Shown: positions 27,311 to 36,884 of the stretch, in pieces
Position numbering within the stretch: the stretch's first letter is position 1
Layout of the letters: every line of letters begins with the position of its first letter
Origin: Pseudomonadota bacterium
GTDB lineage: Bacteria; Pseudomonadota; Gammaproteobacteria; Burkholderiales; Burkholderiaceae_C
NCBI GenBank assembly: GCA_018241225.1
Contig: JAFEEG010000007.1
Coordinates: 265,806-329,805, forward strand
Length of the DNA: 64,000 nt
Direction of reading: 5' to 3'
The notes under the pieces: model-generated
The model's database searches: none
Told to the model about the DNA's origin: nothing
The model's input: only the letters and a program-made list of their open reading frames with translations
Position numbers and translations under genes: made by a program

Positions 27311-28852
27311 GTGCGCCTCGTCGACTACCTGGACAAGGGCGCCCAACTGGGCGCCGATGCGCCCTGCCTCACGATGGGCGAGCGTGACCTGAGCTATGCG
27401 CAGGTGCAACGCATCAGCTGGCGCGTGGCGGGTGCGCTGCGTCGCTCGGGCATCCGGCCCGGCGACAAGGTGGCGGTGCTCTCCAGCAACGACGCGCACG
27501 CCTTTGCCACCGTGTTCGGCATCTCGCGCGCCGGCTGCGTGTGGTGCCCCATCAATCCGCGCAACGAGGCGGGCGAGAACGCCTTCGTGCTCGATGCCTT
27601 CGACTGCACCTGCCTGGTCTTTCACAGCAACTACGCGCCCATGGTGGAACAGATGCGCGCCCAGTTGCCCAAGCTGCGCGCGCTGGTCTGCCTGGACGCG
27701 CGCCAGCTCTTTGCCGTATCTGCGGACCAATGGCTGGACGGCCTGGGCGACGAGCCCATCGACATCGCCCCGCCGGACGACGTGGCCATGATCGCCGGCA
27801 CCGGCGGCACCACCGGCCGGCCCAAGGGCGTGATGCTCACCGGCCGCAACCTGGAGACCATGTCGGCACTCACGCTCATGGGCTACCCCTTCGAGGGCCG
27901 GCCCTGCTACCTCGCGCTGGCGCCGCTGACGCATGCAGCAGGCGTCCTGTGCCTTCCGGTGATGGCGCTGGGCGGGCGCATCGTCATCATGCCCAAGCCC
28001 GACCTGGGCGACTTTCTCTCGCTCATCGAGCGGCACCGCGTCACGCACACCTTCCTGCCGCCCACGCTCATCTACATGCTGCTGCAGCACGAGAAACTGG
28101 CCAGCACGCGGCGCGATTCGCTGCAGTGCTTCTGGTATGGCGCTGCGCCCATTGCGGCTGCGCGGCTGGAAGAGGCGCTGGAAAAGATCGGCCCGGTGAT
28201 GGCCCAGCTCTTCGGCCAGACCGAGGCGCCGATGATGATTTCCATGATGTCGCCGCGCGAGCACTTCAACACCGATGGCTCGGTGGCGAGGCAGCGCCTG
28301 TCTTCCGCCGGCCGGCCGGGGCCGCTGGTTCAGGTGGCCACCATGAACGCAGAGGGCCAACTGCTGCCCAGCGGCGAGCGCGGCGAGATCGTGGTGCGCT
28401 CATCACTGGTGATGGCCGGCTACTACAAGGACGCTGGCGCCACCGCCGAGGCCTCGCGCCACGGCTGGCACCACACGGGCGACATCGGCTACCTCGACGA
28501 AGACGGCTTTCTCTACATCGTCGACCGCGCCAAGGACATGATCATCACCGGGGGCTTCAACGTCTATTCGGTGGAGGTCGAATCCGCCCTCATGCAGCAC
28601 CCCGACGTGCAGGACAGCGCCGTCATCGGCCTGCCCGACGACAAGTGGGGCGAGCGCGTGGTGGCGGTGCTGCAGCTGCGGCCGGGGCGCACGCTGGAGC
28701 AGGACGAGGTGATCGCCTTCGTCAAGGCGCGCATCGGCAGCGTGAAGGCGCCCAAGCAGGTCGAGTTCTGGCCCGATCTGCCGCGCTCCAAGGTGGGCAA
28801 GGTGATGAAGAAGGACGTGCGGGCCACCATGCTGGAAAAGGGCAAACCATGA
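27311..28852 (+). CDS. AMP-dependent acyl-CoA synthetase/ligase
   Basis: A 513-residue ANL-superfamily adenylating enzyme. The P-loop is IAGTGGTTGRPKG; the A5-like region is FGQTEAP; the A7/A8 core is WHHTGDIGYLDEDGFLYIVDR. The A10 lysine is in PRSKVGKVMKK. It activates a carboxylic acid to its CoA thioester, committing it to beta-oxidation-like degradation. The GTG start lies 6 bp after the preceding stop, and the 3' end overlaps the thiolase start (ATGA). The chain length or ring type of the acid cannot be read from the sequence. Confidence 0.92.
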   Translation: MRLVDYLDKGAQLGADAPCLTMGERDLSYAQVQRISWRVAGALRRSGIRPGDKVAVLSSNDAHAFATVFGISRAGCVWCPINPRNEAGENAFVLDAFDCTCLVFHSNYAPMVEQMRAQLPKLRALVCLDARQLFAVSADQWLDGLGDEPIDIAPPDDVAMIAGTGGTTGRPKGVMLTGRNLETMSALTLMGYPFEGRPCYLALAPLTHAAGVLCLPVMALGGRIVIMPKPDLGDFLSLIERHRVTHTFLPPTLIYMLLQHEKLASTRRDSLQCFWYGAAPIAAARLEEALEKIGPVMAQLFGQTEAPMMISMMSPREHFNTDGSVARQRLSSAGRPGPLVQVATMNAEGQLLPSGERGEIVVRSSLVMAGYYKDAGATAEASRHGWHHTGDIGYLDEDGFLYIVDRAKDMIITGGFNVYSVEVESALMQHPDVQDSAVIGLPDDKWGERVVAVLQLRPGRTLEQDEVIAFVKARIGSVKAPKQVEFWPDLPRSKVGKVMKKDVRATMLEKGKP

Positions 28853-30033
28853 GCCGGCGTGTGTTCGTGGCTGGCGTGGGCATGATCCCCTTCGTGAAGC
28901 CGGGGGCGAACGAGCCCTATCCGGCGATGGGCGCCGAGGCCGGTCGGCTGGCGCTGGCCGATGCCGGCATCGGCTACGAGGCGGTGCAGCAGGCCTATGC
29001 GGGCTATGTGTACGGCGACTCCACCAGCGGCCAGCGCGCGGTCTACGGGCTGGGCATGAGCGGCATTCCGGTGGTCAACGTCAACAACAACTGCTCGACC
29101 GGCTCCACCGCGCTCTTTCTCGCTCGGCAGGCCATCGAAGGCGGCGCGGCCGATTGCGTGCTGGCACTGGGCTTCGAGCAGATGAAGCCCGGTGCGCTGG
29201 GCACCGTGTTCGACGACCGGCCCAGCCCCTTCGAGAACTTCGACCAGCTCGCCGCCGACCTGGTCGGCATGCCTGAACTGCCATTGGCCTTGCGCTACTT
29301 CGGCGGCGCCGGCCTGGCGCACATGAAGAAGCACGGCACGCCGCTGGAGGCCTTCGCGCAGATCCGCGCCAAGGCCAGCCGCCACGCGGCGCGCAATCCG
29401 CTGGCGCTGCTTCGCAAGGAACTGACGACCGAAGACGTGATGAACGCGCCCATGCTGTGGCCCGGCGTGTTGACGCGTCTGATGGCCTGTCCGCCCACAT
29501 GCGGCGCGGCGGCGGCGGTGCTGGTGAGCGAAGACTTCGCCCGGCGCAAGGGCCTGCGCACCGACGTCTTCATCCGCGCCCAGGCCATGACCACCGACAC
29601 GCCCGATACCTTCGACAGCCGCGACATGATGGCGCTGGTGGGCTACGGCATGAGCCAGGAAGCCGCCCGGCAGGTCTACGAACAAGCCGGCGTCGGCCCG
29701 TCGGAGCTGGACGTGGTCGAGCTGCACGACTGCTTTGCCCACAACGAGCTCATCAGCTACGAGGCGCTGGGCCTGTGCGGCGAGGGCGAGGCCGCCGCCT
29801 TCATTGCCGCCGGCCGCAACACCTACGGCGGCCAGGTGGTGACCAACCCGTCTGGCGGTCTGCTGTCCAAGGGCCATCCGCTGGGCGCCACGGGATTGGC
29901 CCAGTGCTACGAGTTGACGCACCAGTTGCGCGGTTCGGCCCAGGCACGCCAGGTCGACGGTGCCCGCCTGGGCCTGCAGCACAACCTGGGCCTGGGCGGC
30001 GCGTGCGTGGTCACGCTATATCAGGCAAACTGA
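28849..30033 (+). CDS. SCP2/lipid-transfer-type thiolase
   Basis: A 394-residue thiolase of the sterol-carrier-protein-x subgroup. The acylated cysteine is in NVNNNCSTGSTALFLA; the HDCFAHNE segment, NPSGGLLSKGHPLGATG and the end GLQHNLGLGGACVVTLY are diagnostic. Such enzymes cleave bulky or branched 3-ketoacyl-CoAs, including steroid and terpenoid side chains. It is last in the SDR/SDR/reductase/ligase/thiolase operon, and a second thiolase of the BktB type follows the regulator gene. Confidence 0.92.
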   Translation: MSRRVFVAGVGMIPFVKPGANEPYPAMGAEAGRLALADAGIGYEAVQQAYAGYVYGDSTSGQRAVYGLGMSGIPVVNVNNNCSTGSTALFLARQAIEGGAADCVLALGFEQMKPGALGTVFDDRPSPFENFDQLAADLVGMPELPLALRYFGGAGLAHMKKHGTPLEAFAQIRAKASRHAARNPLALLRKELTTEDVMNAPMLWPGVLTRLMACPPTCGAAAAVLVSEDFARRKGLRTDVFIRAQAMTTDTPDTFDSRDMMALVGYGMSQEAARQVYEQAGVGPSELDVVELHDCFAHNELISYEALGLCGEGEAAAFIAAGRNTYGGQVVTNPSGGLLSKGHPLGATGLAQCYELTHQLRGSAQARQVDGARLGLQHNLGLGGACVVTLYQAN

Positions 30034-30070
30034 AAGGCTCGCGCAACGCATGCAGGAGTCGTCACTAGCC

Positions 30071-32836
30071 ATGGCACGGTCGAGCCGATCCGCTGGAGCA
30101 GCGTCCAAGGCATCGGCCGGCGTGCTGGTGGAGTCGCGCCTGGTGGCGCCGCAGCTGTCGTCGTCCACGCTGCTGGCGCGGCCCGGGCTCTCGGCGTTGC
30201 TGCACACGGGTCTTGGCAAGCGCCTGGTGAGCATCACCGCCCCCGCGGGCTACGGCAAGACCACCGCGCTGGCGCAGTTCGTTTCGCAGCTGGAGCCGCA
30301 TGGCATCACCGTGGCGTGGCTGAGCCTGGACGCGCAGGACAACGATCCGCTGCTGTTCTTCCGCTACCTGGCCGCCGCGCTGAACCATGCCGACGCCCGC
30401 CTGGGGCGCAGCGTGCTCGCGCAAACGGCGGGCGGCAGCCTCGCGGCACCCGACACCATTGCCGCGTCCTTGCTCAGCGACCTGGGCGCCGGCAGCGGGC
30501 AGCTGCTGCTGGTGCTCGACGACTTCCACCTGGTGCAGCACGAGGGCGTGCACCGGCACGTGGCCTGGCTGGTAGGACACCTGCCGCCCAACGTGGGCAT
30601 GGTCATCGCCAGCCGCACGCGGCCACCGCTGCCGCTGAGCCAGTGGCGGGTGCGCAACCAGCTGCTGGAGCTGGAGGCCACGCACTTCGGACTGGCGCTG
30701 GACGAGGCGGCCGACTTCGTGGGCCGCGTGAGCGGCGCGCCGCTGGAGCGTGCGCAGTTCAAGGCCTTGCACCATCGCACCGAGGGCTGGATCGCAGGCC
30801 TGCAACTGGCTTCGCTCGCCCTGCGCGAAAGCGGTGACCGCGGCGCCTTCGTGAGCGATTTTTCCGGCACCGATCGCGACATCACCGACTACCTGGGCGA
30901 GCATGTGCTCGACAGCCTGCGGCCCGACCTGCGCGAATTCCTGCTCGACACCGCGGCCCTGGAGCGCTTCTGCGCCGAGCTGTGCGACGAGGTGCTGGGC
31001 CGCAGCGACAGCCGCGCCATGCTGGCCGAGGTGCAGGCGCGCAGCCTGTTCCTCTCGGGCCTGGACCGCACCCGCACCTGGTTTCGCTATCACCACCTGT
31101 TTGCCGACTACCTGCGCGGACGCCGGCGCGAGCGGCCTGCCGACGTCGGCCGGGCCATCAGCCTGCGCGCGAGCGAGTGGTTCCAGCGGCAGGGCCTGCC
31201 GCACGAAGCCATCCGCTATGCCTTCGATGCGCAGGACTACGAGCGCGCCGCCGACCTGGTGGCCGACTTTTCCGCCGAGCTGGTACAGCACCGAGGCGAA
31301 CACGCCACCTTGCTCGGATGGCTCTCACGCCTGCCGCAGCACCTGGTGCATGCGCGGCCCAAGATCCGAATCGGGCATGCCTGGTCGCTGGTGCTGACGC
31401 GGCGCTACCCCGAGGCCGAGCATGAGTTGCGCGCACTGGAGCAGGCCTGCCGCGAGAGCGGCGACGACGAGTTGCGCTGCATGGTCGAGATGATCCGCTG
31501 CGTCTACTGGGCCCACGTGGGGGAGCCGCTGCAGGCCAAGGCCAGCAGCGAAGGCTGGCTCAAGAGCTGGCCGCGTGCCGACGCCTTCTGCACCGGCGTG
31601 GTGGCCAACGTGCTGGCCAGCGGCTGCTGCGCCACCGACGCCTTCGAGCAGGGCGAGCAGGCGCTGGCGATTGCCCGCCGTGCCTTTGGCGAAACCCATG
31701 CCGACTACGGCCTGGCCTGGGCCGCCGCGCTGGCCGTCATGACCGCGATGCGCCGTGGCGACTACCACGAGGCCATGGCGCAGGCGCAGGCCGGCGTGGC
31801 CATCGTGGAGCGCAGCCTCGGGCTGGCGTCCTATGCAGGCTCGATGCTGGCGCTGCTGGCGGCCGAGGTCTGCTACGAGCGGGGCGAACTCGGCGCCGCC
31901 AAGGACTATCTGGACGTGGGCCTGCCCTACGTGGACGACCACGGCCTGGCCGAGATGACCACCGCCGGCTACCTCACGCGTGCGCGCCTGCTGCGCCTGC
32001 GCGGCGAAGTGGCGCTGGCCGACAGCTGCCTGCTGGAGGGTGAATCGCTGGGCCACCGCCTGAAGCTGCCGCGTCTGGCGCTGGCCTTTGCGGCCGAGCG
32101 CTGCGGCCTGCGCCTGCAGGCCGGTGCGGCGGACGAGGCGCAGAAGCTCGCGCGTTCCTATGGCCTGCTGGGCTTCGGCGCGGGCGCGCAGGCGCAGCCG
32201 GCCTTCGACGATGACGACGGCGTGTGCCTGATGCACCTGCGCCTTCGGATGGCGGCCGTGCAGGGGCCGGTGGCGGGCGCCATCAATGACGCCTTGCGCC
32301 GCGCGCTGCGCGACAACCACCGCGCCCAGGTGGCGCGGCTGCTGGTGCTGCGGGCCGTCCACCAGCATCGCGCCCAGGAAGGCCCCCAGGCCCTGCGCAC
32401 GCTGGACGAGGCGCTGGGCCTGGCCGCGCGCTGCGGCCTGGTGCGCAGCCTGGTCGATGCCGACCCGGTGGTGCTGGACATGATCGAGACCATCCGCGCC
32501 AATCGATGCGGCCAGCCGGTCGAGGGCTCGGACCAGGCGCCCGATGCCTACTTGCGGCAGGTGCTGGCTGCTGCCGGGCGAAGCATCGCCCCGGTGCAGC
32601 CAGTGGCCGAGGGCCCCGCCGAGCAGCCCGGCGCGCCCGTCGTGGAACTGCTTACCGAGCGCGAGCTGAAGATATTGCGCCTGCTCAAGGCGGGACTGGG
32701 CAACCGGGAACTGGCGCAGAGCCTGTTCGTATCCGAAGCCACCGTCAAATGGCACCTGCACAACATCTTTGCCAAGCTGGGGGTGAAAAACCGCACCAGC
32801 GCCCTGGCCCGCGCGCAGCAGAACTCCCTACTTTGA
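30071..32836 (+). CDS. MalT-like LuxR family transcriptional activator (signal-transducing NTPase)
   Basis: A 921-residue STAND-type regulator. A P-loop NTPase is near the N-terminus (TAPAGYGKTTAL, with LLLVLDDFHLV as Walker B). It is followed by a winged-helix region (WFRYHHLFADYLR), a long TPR-like helical sensor domain (about 370-800) and a C-terminal LuxR HTH (LTERELKILRLLKAGLGNRE onward). MalT homologues activate catabolic genes on binding a small inducer and ATP. It follows the acyl-CoA operon on the same strand and precedes bktB, so those are the likely targets. The start at MARSSRS has AGGAG 12 bases upstream; an ATG seven codons earlier is possible. Confidence 0.9.
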   Translation: MARSSRSAGAASKASAGVLVESRLVAPQLSSSTLLARPGLSALLHTGLGKRLVSITAPAGYGKTTALAQFVSQLEPHGITVAWLSLDAQDNDPLLFFRYLAAALNHADARLGRSVLAQTAGGSLAAPDTIAASLLSDLGAGSGQLLLVLDDFHLVQHEGVHRHVAWLVGHLPPNVGMVIASRTRPPLPLSQWRVRNQLLELEATHFGLALDEAADFVGRVSGAPLERAQFKALHHRTEGWIAGLQLASLALRESGDRGAFVSDFSGTDRDITDYLGEHVLDSLRPDLREFLLDTAALERFCAELCDEVLGRSDSRAMLAEVQARSLFLSGLDRTRTWFRYHHLFADYLRGRRRERPADVGRAISLRASEWFQRQGLPHEAIRYAFDAQDYERAADLVADFSAELVQHRGEHATLLGWLSRLPQHLVHARPKIRIGHAWSLVLTRRYPEAEHELRALEQACRESGDDELRCMVEMIRCVYWAHVGEPLQAKASSEGWLKSWPRADAFCTGVVANVLASGCCATDAFEQGEQALAIARRAFGETHADYGLAWAAALAVMTAMRRGDYHEAMAQAQAGVAIVERSLGLASYAGSMLALLAAEVCYERGELGAAKDYLDVGLPYVDDHGLAEMTTAGYLTRARLLRLRGEVALADSCLLEGESLGHRLKLPRLALAFAAERCGLRLQAGAADEAQKLARSYGLLGFGAGAQAQPAFDDDDGVCLMHLRLRMAAVQGPVAGAINDALRRALRDNHRAQVARLLVLRAVHQHRAQEGPQALRTLDEALGLAARCGLVRSLVDADPVVLDMIETIRANRCGQPVEGSDQAPDAYLRQVLAAAGRSIAPVQPVAEGPAEQPGAPVVELLTERELKILRLLKAGLGNRELAQSLFVSEATVKWHLHNIFAKLGVKNRTSALARAQQNSLL

Positions 32837-32929
32837 CCCGGGTTCCCCGATGCGACACGGGCGGGGTGGCGCGCCTGCGAAAATTGGGGCAGTTCCTTTC
32901 TCTCTTTCTCTTTTCCCGGAAATCTCTCC

Positions 32930-34114
32930 ATGACCCAACGCGACATCTTCGTGGTCGGTGCAGCCCGCACCGCCATCGGCACCTTCGGCGGCTCGCTGAA
33001 AGACGTTCCCAACACGCAACTGGCCACCACGGTGGTCAAGGCCGCCATCGAGCGCAGCGGCGTGGCACCGGCCAACGTCGGGCACGTGGTGATGGGCAAC
33101 GTGATTCCCACCGACACGCGCGACGCCTACCTCAGCCGCGTGGCCGCGGTGGATGCCGGCTGCCCCATCGAGACGCCGGCCTTCAACGTCAACCGCCTGT
33201 GCGGCTCGGGCCTGCAGGCCATCGTGTCGGCGGCCCAGGCCATTGCGCTGGGTGATTGCGACATTGCCATCGGCGCGGGTTCCGAATCGATGAGCCGCGG
33301 CCCGTATTTCGATACGGCGGCCCGCCACGGCGCGCGCATGGGCGACGCGCAGCTCATCGACTACATGATCGGCATCCTGCACGACCCGTGGGAAAAGATG
33401 CACATGGGCATTACCGCCGAGAACGTGGCCGCGCGCTACGGCATCTCGCGCGAGCAGCAGGACGCCCTGGCCGTGCAGAGCCAGCAGCGCGCCGCCGCCG
33501 CCATTGCCGCCGGCCGCTTCAAGGAGCAGATCGTTCCGGTGGAAGTCAAGACCCGCAAGGGCGTGGTGCTGTTCGACACCGACGAGCACGTGCGTGCCGA
33601 CACCACGCTGGACGTGCTGGGCAAGATGAAGCCGGCCTTCAAGAAGGACGGCCTGGTGACCGCCGGCAACGCCTCGGGCATCAACGACGGCGCCGGCGCC
33701 GTGGTGCTGGCCGAAGGCGAGCGCGTGAAGGCGCTGGGCCTCAAGCCGCTGGCCCGCCTGGTGGGCTACGCGCACGCGGGTGTGGAGCCGGCGTACATGG
33801 GCATCGGCCCGGTGCCGGCCACGCGCAAGGTGCTCGAGCGCACCGGCCTGAAGGTGAGCGACCTGGACGTGATCGAGTCGAACGAAGCCTTTGCGGCCCA
33901 GGCGTGCGCGGTGATCAAGGAGCTGGGTTTCGACCCGGCCAAGGTCAACCCCAACGGCTCGGGCATTTCGCTGGGTCACCCGGTGGGTGCCACGGGCGCG
34001 ATCATCACGGTGAAGGCGCTGGCCGAGCTGCAGCGCGTGCAGGGCCGCTATGCGCTGGTGACCATGTGCATCGGCGGCGGCCAGGGCATTGCCGCCATCT
34101 TCGAGCGGGTCTGA
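32930..34114 (+). CDS. bktB: Beta-ketothiolase BktB
   Basis: A 394-residue thiolase closely matching Cupriavidus BktB (GVRTAIGTFGGSLKD-like opening, NRLCGSGLQAIVSAAQ with the acylated Cys, NEAFAAQACAV, GHPVGATGA and CIGGGQGIA with the catalytic Cys). It makes or cleaves C4-C10 3-ketoacyl-CoAs and is used in short-chain beta-oxidation and polyester synthesis. It lies 93 bp after the MalT-like gene and overlaps the arfB start by one base. Confidence 0.94.
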   Translation: MTQRDIFVVGAARTAIGTFGGSLKDVPNTQLATTVVKAAIERSGVAPANVGHVVMGNVIPTDTRDAYLSRVAAVDAGCPIETPAFNVNRLCGSGLQAIVSAAQAIALGDCDIAIGAGSESMSRGPYFDTAARHGARMGDAQLIDYMIGILHDPWEKMHMGITAENVAARYGISREQQDALAVQSQQRAAAAIAAGRFKEQIVPVEVKTRKGVVLFDTDEHVRADTTLDVLGKMKPAFKKDGLVTAGNASGINDGAGAVVLAEGERVKALGLKPLARLVGYAHAGVEPAYMGIGPVPATRKVLERTGLKVSDLDVIESNEAFAAQACAVIKELGFDPAKVNPNGSGISLGHPVGATGAIITVKALAELQRVQGRYALVTMCIGGGQGIAAIFERV

Positions 34115-34524
34115 TGTCGCTGCGCCCGCAAGTCGCCATCGATCCTTCCGAAGTGGAGATCAGCGCCATCCGTGCGCAGGGGGCGGGCGGGCAGAACGTG
34201 AACAAGGTGTCGAGCGCGGTGCATCTGCGCTTCGACATCGCCGCCTCTTCCTTGCCTGATGGCGTGAAGGAGCGTCTGCTGGCCACGCGCGACAGTCGCA
34301 TCACGCAAGAGGGTGTGCTGGTGCTGAAGGCGCAGCAGCACCGCAGCTACGACATGAACCGGGCGGATGCGTTTGCACGTCTGCAGGCCATCGTGGATAG
34401 CGTTGCGGTGGCGCCGCGCGCGCGGCGGGCTACCCGGCCTACCTTTGCTTCGAAGCAGCGGCGGCTGGAGGGCAAGAATCTGCGCTCGGACTTGAAGCGG
34501 TCTCGGGGGCGGGTGTCGTTTTGA
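34114..34524 (+). CDS. arfB: Alternative ribosome-rescue factor ArfB (YaeJ)
   Basis: A 136-residue peptidyl-tRNA hydrolase that frees stalled ribosomes without a stop codon. The catalytic GGQ loop is in IRAQGAGGQNVNKVSSAV. The Arg/Lys-rich tail (RRLEGKNLRSDLKRSRGR) inserts into the empty mRNA channel. The ATG overlaps the bktB stop (TGATG). There is no functional link to bktB; coupling of this kind is common for arfB. Confidence 0.94.
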   Translation: MSLRPQVAIDPSEVEISAIRAQGAGGQNVNKVSSAVHLRFDIAASSLPDGVKERLLATRDSRITQEGVLVLKAQQHRSYDMNRADAFARLQAIVDSVAVAPRARRATRPTFASKQRRLEGKNLRSDLKRSRGRVSF

Positions 34525-34537
34525 TGTTGTGGCGGGC

Positions 34538-34787
34538 CAAGGGCTGTGTGCCCCTGTGCGGGCGCGCCACTGTGGCGGTCGGCGCCTTGCGCCGACTTCC
34601 CTGCGCTGCTCGTGAACCCGGCCCTGCGGCAGAACTCGCTGCGTTCACTTCGTTCACTCCGCTCAGACAGCTGCCGCAAGCCAGATGACGAAGCTTGTGT
34701 GTGTCCTTCGGCACACACAAGCGGGCCGGGCCCACTGCGCTGCTCGGCGCCAAAGAGGCGCGCCCGCACAGGGGCACACAGCCCTTG
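34538..34787. repeat. Large palindromic intergenic element A
   Basis: Perfect 31-bp inverted arms lie at 34538-34568 and 34757-34787. They are 188 bp apart. Inside are a 56-bp core bounded by TGCGGCAG and CTGCCGCAAG (34625-34680) and a hairpin with arms GCTTGTGTGTG/CACACACAAGC (34693-34722). No coding sense is seen. The core matches that of element B at about 46 of 56 positions, in opposite orientation. Confidence 0.75.
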
Positions 34788-34881
34788 ACCCTGGACACGA
34801 CGGTGGTGCATCAAGAGGTCGTGCCATGCACCGTTGGTATTGCTGCAGTGGTTCCCCTTCGAAGACCACACACCGTCACCT

Positions 34882-35139
34882 GGGCGGGCGCGGCAGGCCC
34901 TTGGGGCCAGGGTCGCCTTCTGTGGCGGCGAGGAGCGCAGCGGCGGGGCTTAGCTTGCCTGCCGGAGGACAGGCAAGCGACCGTTTCTGACTTGCGGCAG
35001 TTGTTTGAACGGAGCAAACGAAGTTTGCGCAGTGAGTTCTGCCGCACAAGCCCCGCCGTGAGCACCGCAGCGGAGTCAGCGCGCAGCGCTGACCGCCACA
35101 GCAGGTGCCCCTGGCCCCAAGGGCCTGCCGCGCCCGCCC
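34882..35139. repeat. Large palindromic intergenic element B, inverted relative to A
   Basis: Perfect 31-bp inverted arms lie at 34882-34912 and 35109-35139. Inside are a hairpin with arms GCTTGCCTG/CAGGCAAGC (34953-34978) and a core at 34991-35046 that is the inverted relative of the element A core. The outer arms differ in sequence from those of A, but the architecture (outer stem, inner hairpin, core with GCGGCAG/CTGCCGC ends) is the same. Together A and B fill most of the 634-bp arfB-SulP gap. Confidence 0.75.
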
Positions 35140-35158
35140 CGCCCCGAACAAAGACGGT

Positions 35159-36856
35159 TCAGCCTCGAGCCGAAGTCAACGCCGCCAACGCCTCCGCGTC
35201 CGTGCGATAGCTGAACAGCAACGGACCAGGCGCGAGCAACCCGGCCTTGTCGAGCACTTGCTGCGCCGGCAGCTTGAGGCCCGAGATGTGCAGCTTCACA
35301 CCCTTGTTCTCCAGCGCGCGGCGGATGCTGCCGAACACCTCCGCGCCCGTGATGTCGACCCGGTTGATCGGCTGCGCGAACAGGCACACGTCGCTCAGGC
35401 CACGGCGCTCGGCCAAGGCCGTGTTGATGGCGCGCTCCAGCGTGCTGGCCGATGCGAAATCCAGCTCGGCGTCCATGCGCAATGCATACAGGCTGGGCGC
35501 CAGCAGCGGTAGCTGCCACAGATGCCGGTCGCGCAGGCTGCCGTCCGGATGCAGCCCCACCTCGATGATGCGCGGGTGCAAGTGCCGGTACATGTAGTGC
35601 GCCAGCGCCGCCAGCAGGCCACCCAGCACCCCCCAGTAGATCTGCGGCGCCGAAGCAATGGTCAGCGCAAAGGTCGCGAGTGAAATCGCCGCCTCGATGC
35701 GCGAGACCTTCCACAGCGCCACGAACGCACGCGGCTTGAGCAGCCCCAGCGTCGCCGTCACCACCACCGACGCCAGCACCGCCTGGGGCACGTTGTAGAG
35801 CAGCGGCATGGCCCACAGCAGCGCCGCAGCCACCACCACCACGCTGAACACCGTGGCCCACTGCGTCTGCGCGCCGGCATACAGCGTGATGGCCGAACGC
35901 GAGAACGACGAACTGGTGGGAAAGGACCCCGTCAGGCCCGAGGCGATCTTGGCCAGGCCCTGGCCGATCAGGTCCTGGTTCTCGTTCCACAAGGTGCCCG
36001 CCTTGGCGTTGTCCACCTTGGCGCTGGAGGCCGTCTCCAGAAAGCTCACCAGCGTGACCAGGAAAGCAGGCAGCAGCAGCGAGCCCAGCCCCACGCCGGG
36101 CACCAGGTGCGGGATGTACAGCGAGGGCAGGCCCGAGGGCAGGGCGCCGATCACCGCGCCGCCCTGCAAGGCGTAGCCGATGGCATAGCTGACGGTGGCA
36201 CTCACGGCCACCAGGATCATCGTGGTGGGCAGCTTGGGTGCAAAGCGCTTGCCCAGCCACAGCATCGCCATGCCGCCCAAGCCGAAGCCGATGGCGTAGA
36301 AGTCGGGCGGCGGGCCGCTGAGCAGCTGCGCATAGGTGCGGCCGGTAAAGCCCAGCAGCGCGGGTAGCTGCGACAACGTGATCAGCACCGCCGCCCCCTG
36401 TGTGAAGCCCATGAGCACCGGCGAATTCACCAGCCGCAGCAGCCAGCCGAAGCGCACCGCGCCCAGCAGCACCTGCATGAGGCCCGACAGCAGCGTCAGC
36501 CACACCGCCAGCGCCACCCATTCGTCGCTGCCCGGCACCGCCAGCGGCGCCAGCGACGCGCCAACCAGCACGCTGGTCAGCGCCGTCGGCCCCACCGACA
36601 GGCGCGCCGAGGAACTGAACAGCACCGCGATCAGCGCCGGAAACAGCGCCGCGTAGATGCCCGTCACCAGCGGCATGCCGGCCAGCGCGGCATAGGCCAC
36701 GCCTTGGGGAATCACCATCAGCGCGACGGTGACGCCGGCCGAGGCCTCGTTGATCAGCAGGCCCCGGTCGGGTCGGGGCCAGGAAAGGAAGGGCAGCCAG
36801 CGCTTGAGCTGGTCGCGGTTCAGGGGCTGCTTCTTGTTGTTGTGTTCTTCGGTCAT
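35159..36856 (-). CDS. SulP family anion transporter with STAS domain
   Basis: A 565-residue inner-membrane permease. The start is the Met of MTEEHNNKKQ, just before the conserved region. The SulP core has AGVTVALMVIPQGVAYAALAG and VGPTALTSVLVGASLA, with about a dozen hydrophobic segments. The cytoplasmic STAS domain covers roughly the last 120 residues (LRMDAELDFASASTLERAI, NRVDITGAEV). Members carry sulfate, bicarbonate, molybdate or dicarboxylates, so the substrate is not fixed. It lies downstream of the AraC gene on the same strand with a 28-bp gap. Confidence 0.93.
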   Translation of the reverse strand: MTEEHNNKKQPLNRDQLKRWLPFLSWPRPDRGLLINEASAGVTVALMVIPQGVAYAALAGMPLVTGIYAALFPALIAVLFSSSARLSVGPTALTSVLVGASLAPLAVPGSDEWVALAVWLTLLSGLMQVLLGAVRFGWLLRLVNSPVLMGFTQGAAVLITLSQLPALLGFTGRTYAQLLSGPPPDFYAIGFGLGGMAMLWLGKRFAPKLPTTMILVAVSATVSYAIGYALQGGAVIGALPSGLPSLYIPHLVPGVGLGSLLLPAFLVTLVSFLETASSAKVDNAKAGTLWNENQDLIGQGLAKIASGLTGSFPTSSSFSRSAITLYAGAQTQWATVFSVVVVAAALLWAMPLLYNVPQAVLASVVVTATLGLLKPRAFVALWKVSRIEAAISLATFALTIASAPQIYWGVLGGLLAALAHYMYRHLHPRIIEVGLHPDGSLRDRHLWQLPLLAPSLYALRMDAELDFASASTLERAINTALAERRGLSDVCLFAQPINRVDITGAEVFGSIRRALENKGVKLHISGLKLPAQQVLDKAGLLAPGPLLFSYRTDAEALAALTSARG

Positions 36857-36884
36857 CGAGGCGGCTGTCAGGCAGTCGGCAGGG

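Noticed and set aside
34546..35065. Several open frames in the arfB-SulP intergenic region
   Set aside because: They are low-complexity translations of the palindromic elements, lack ribosome-binding sites and are equally open on both strands.
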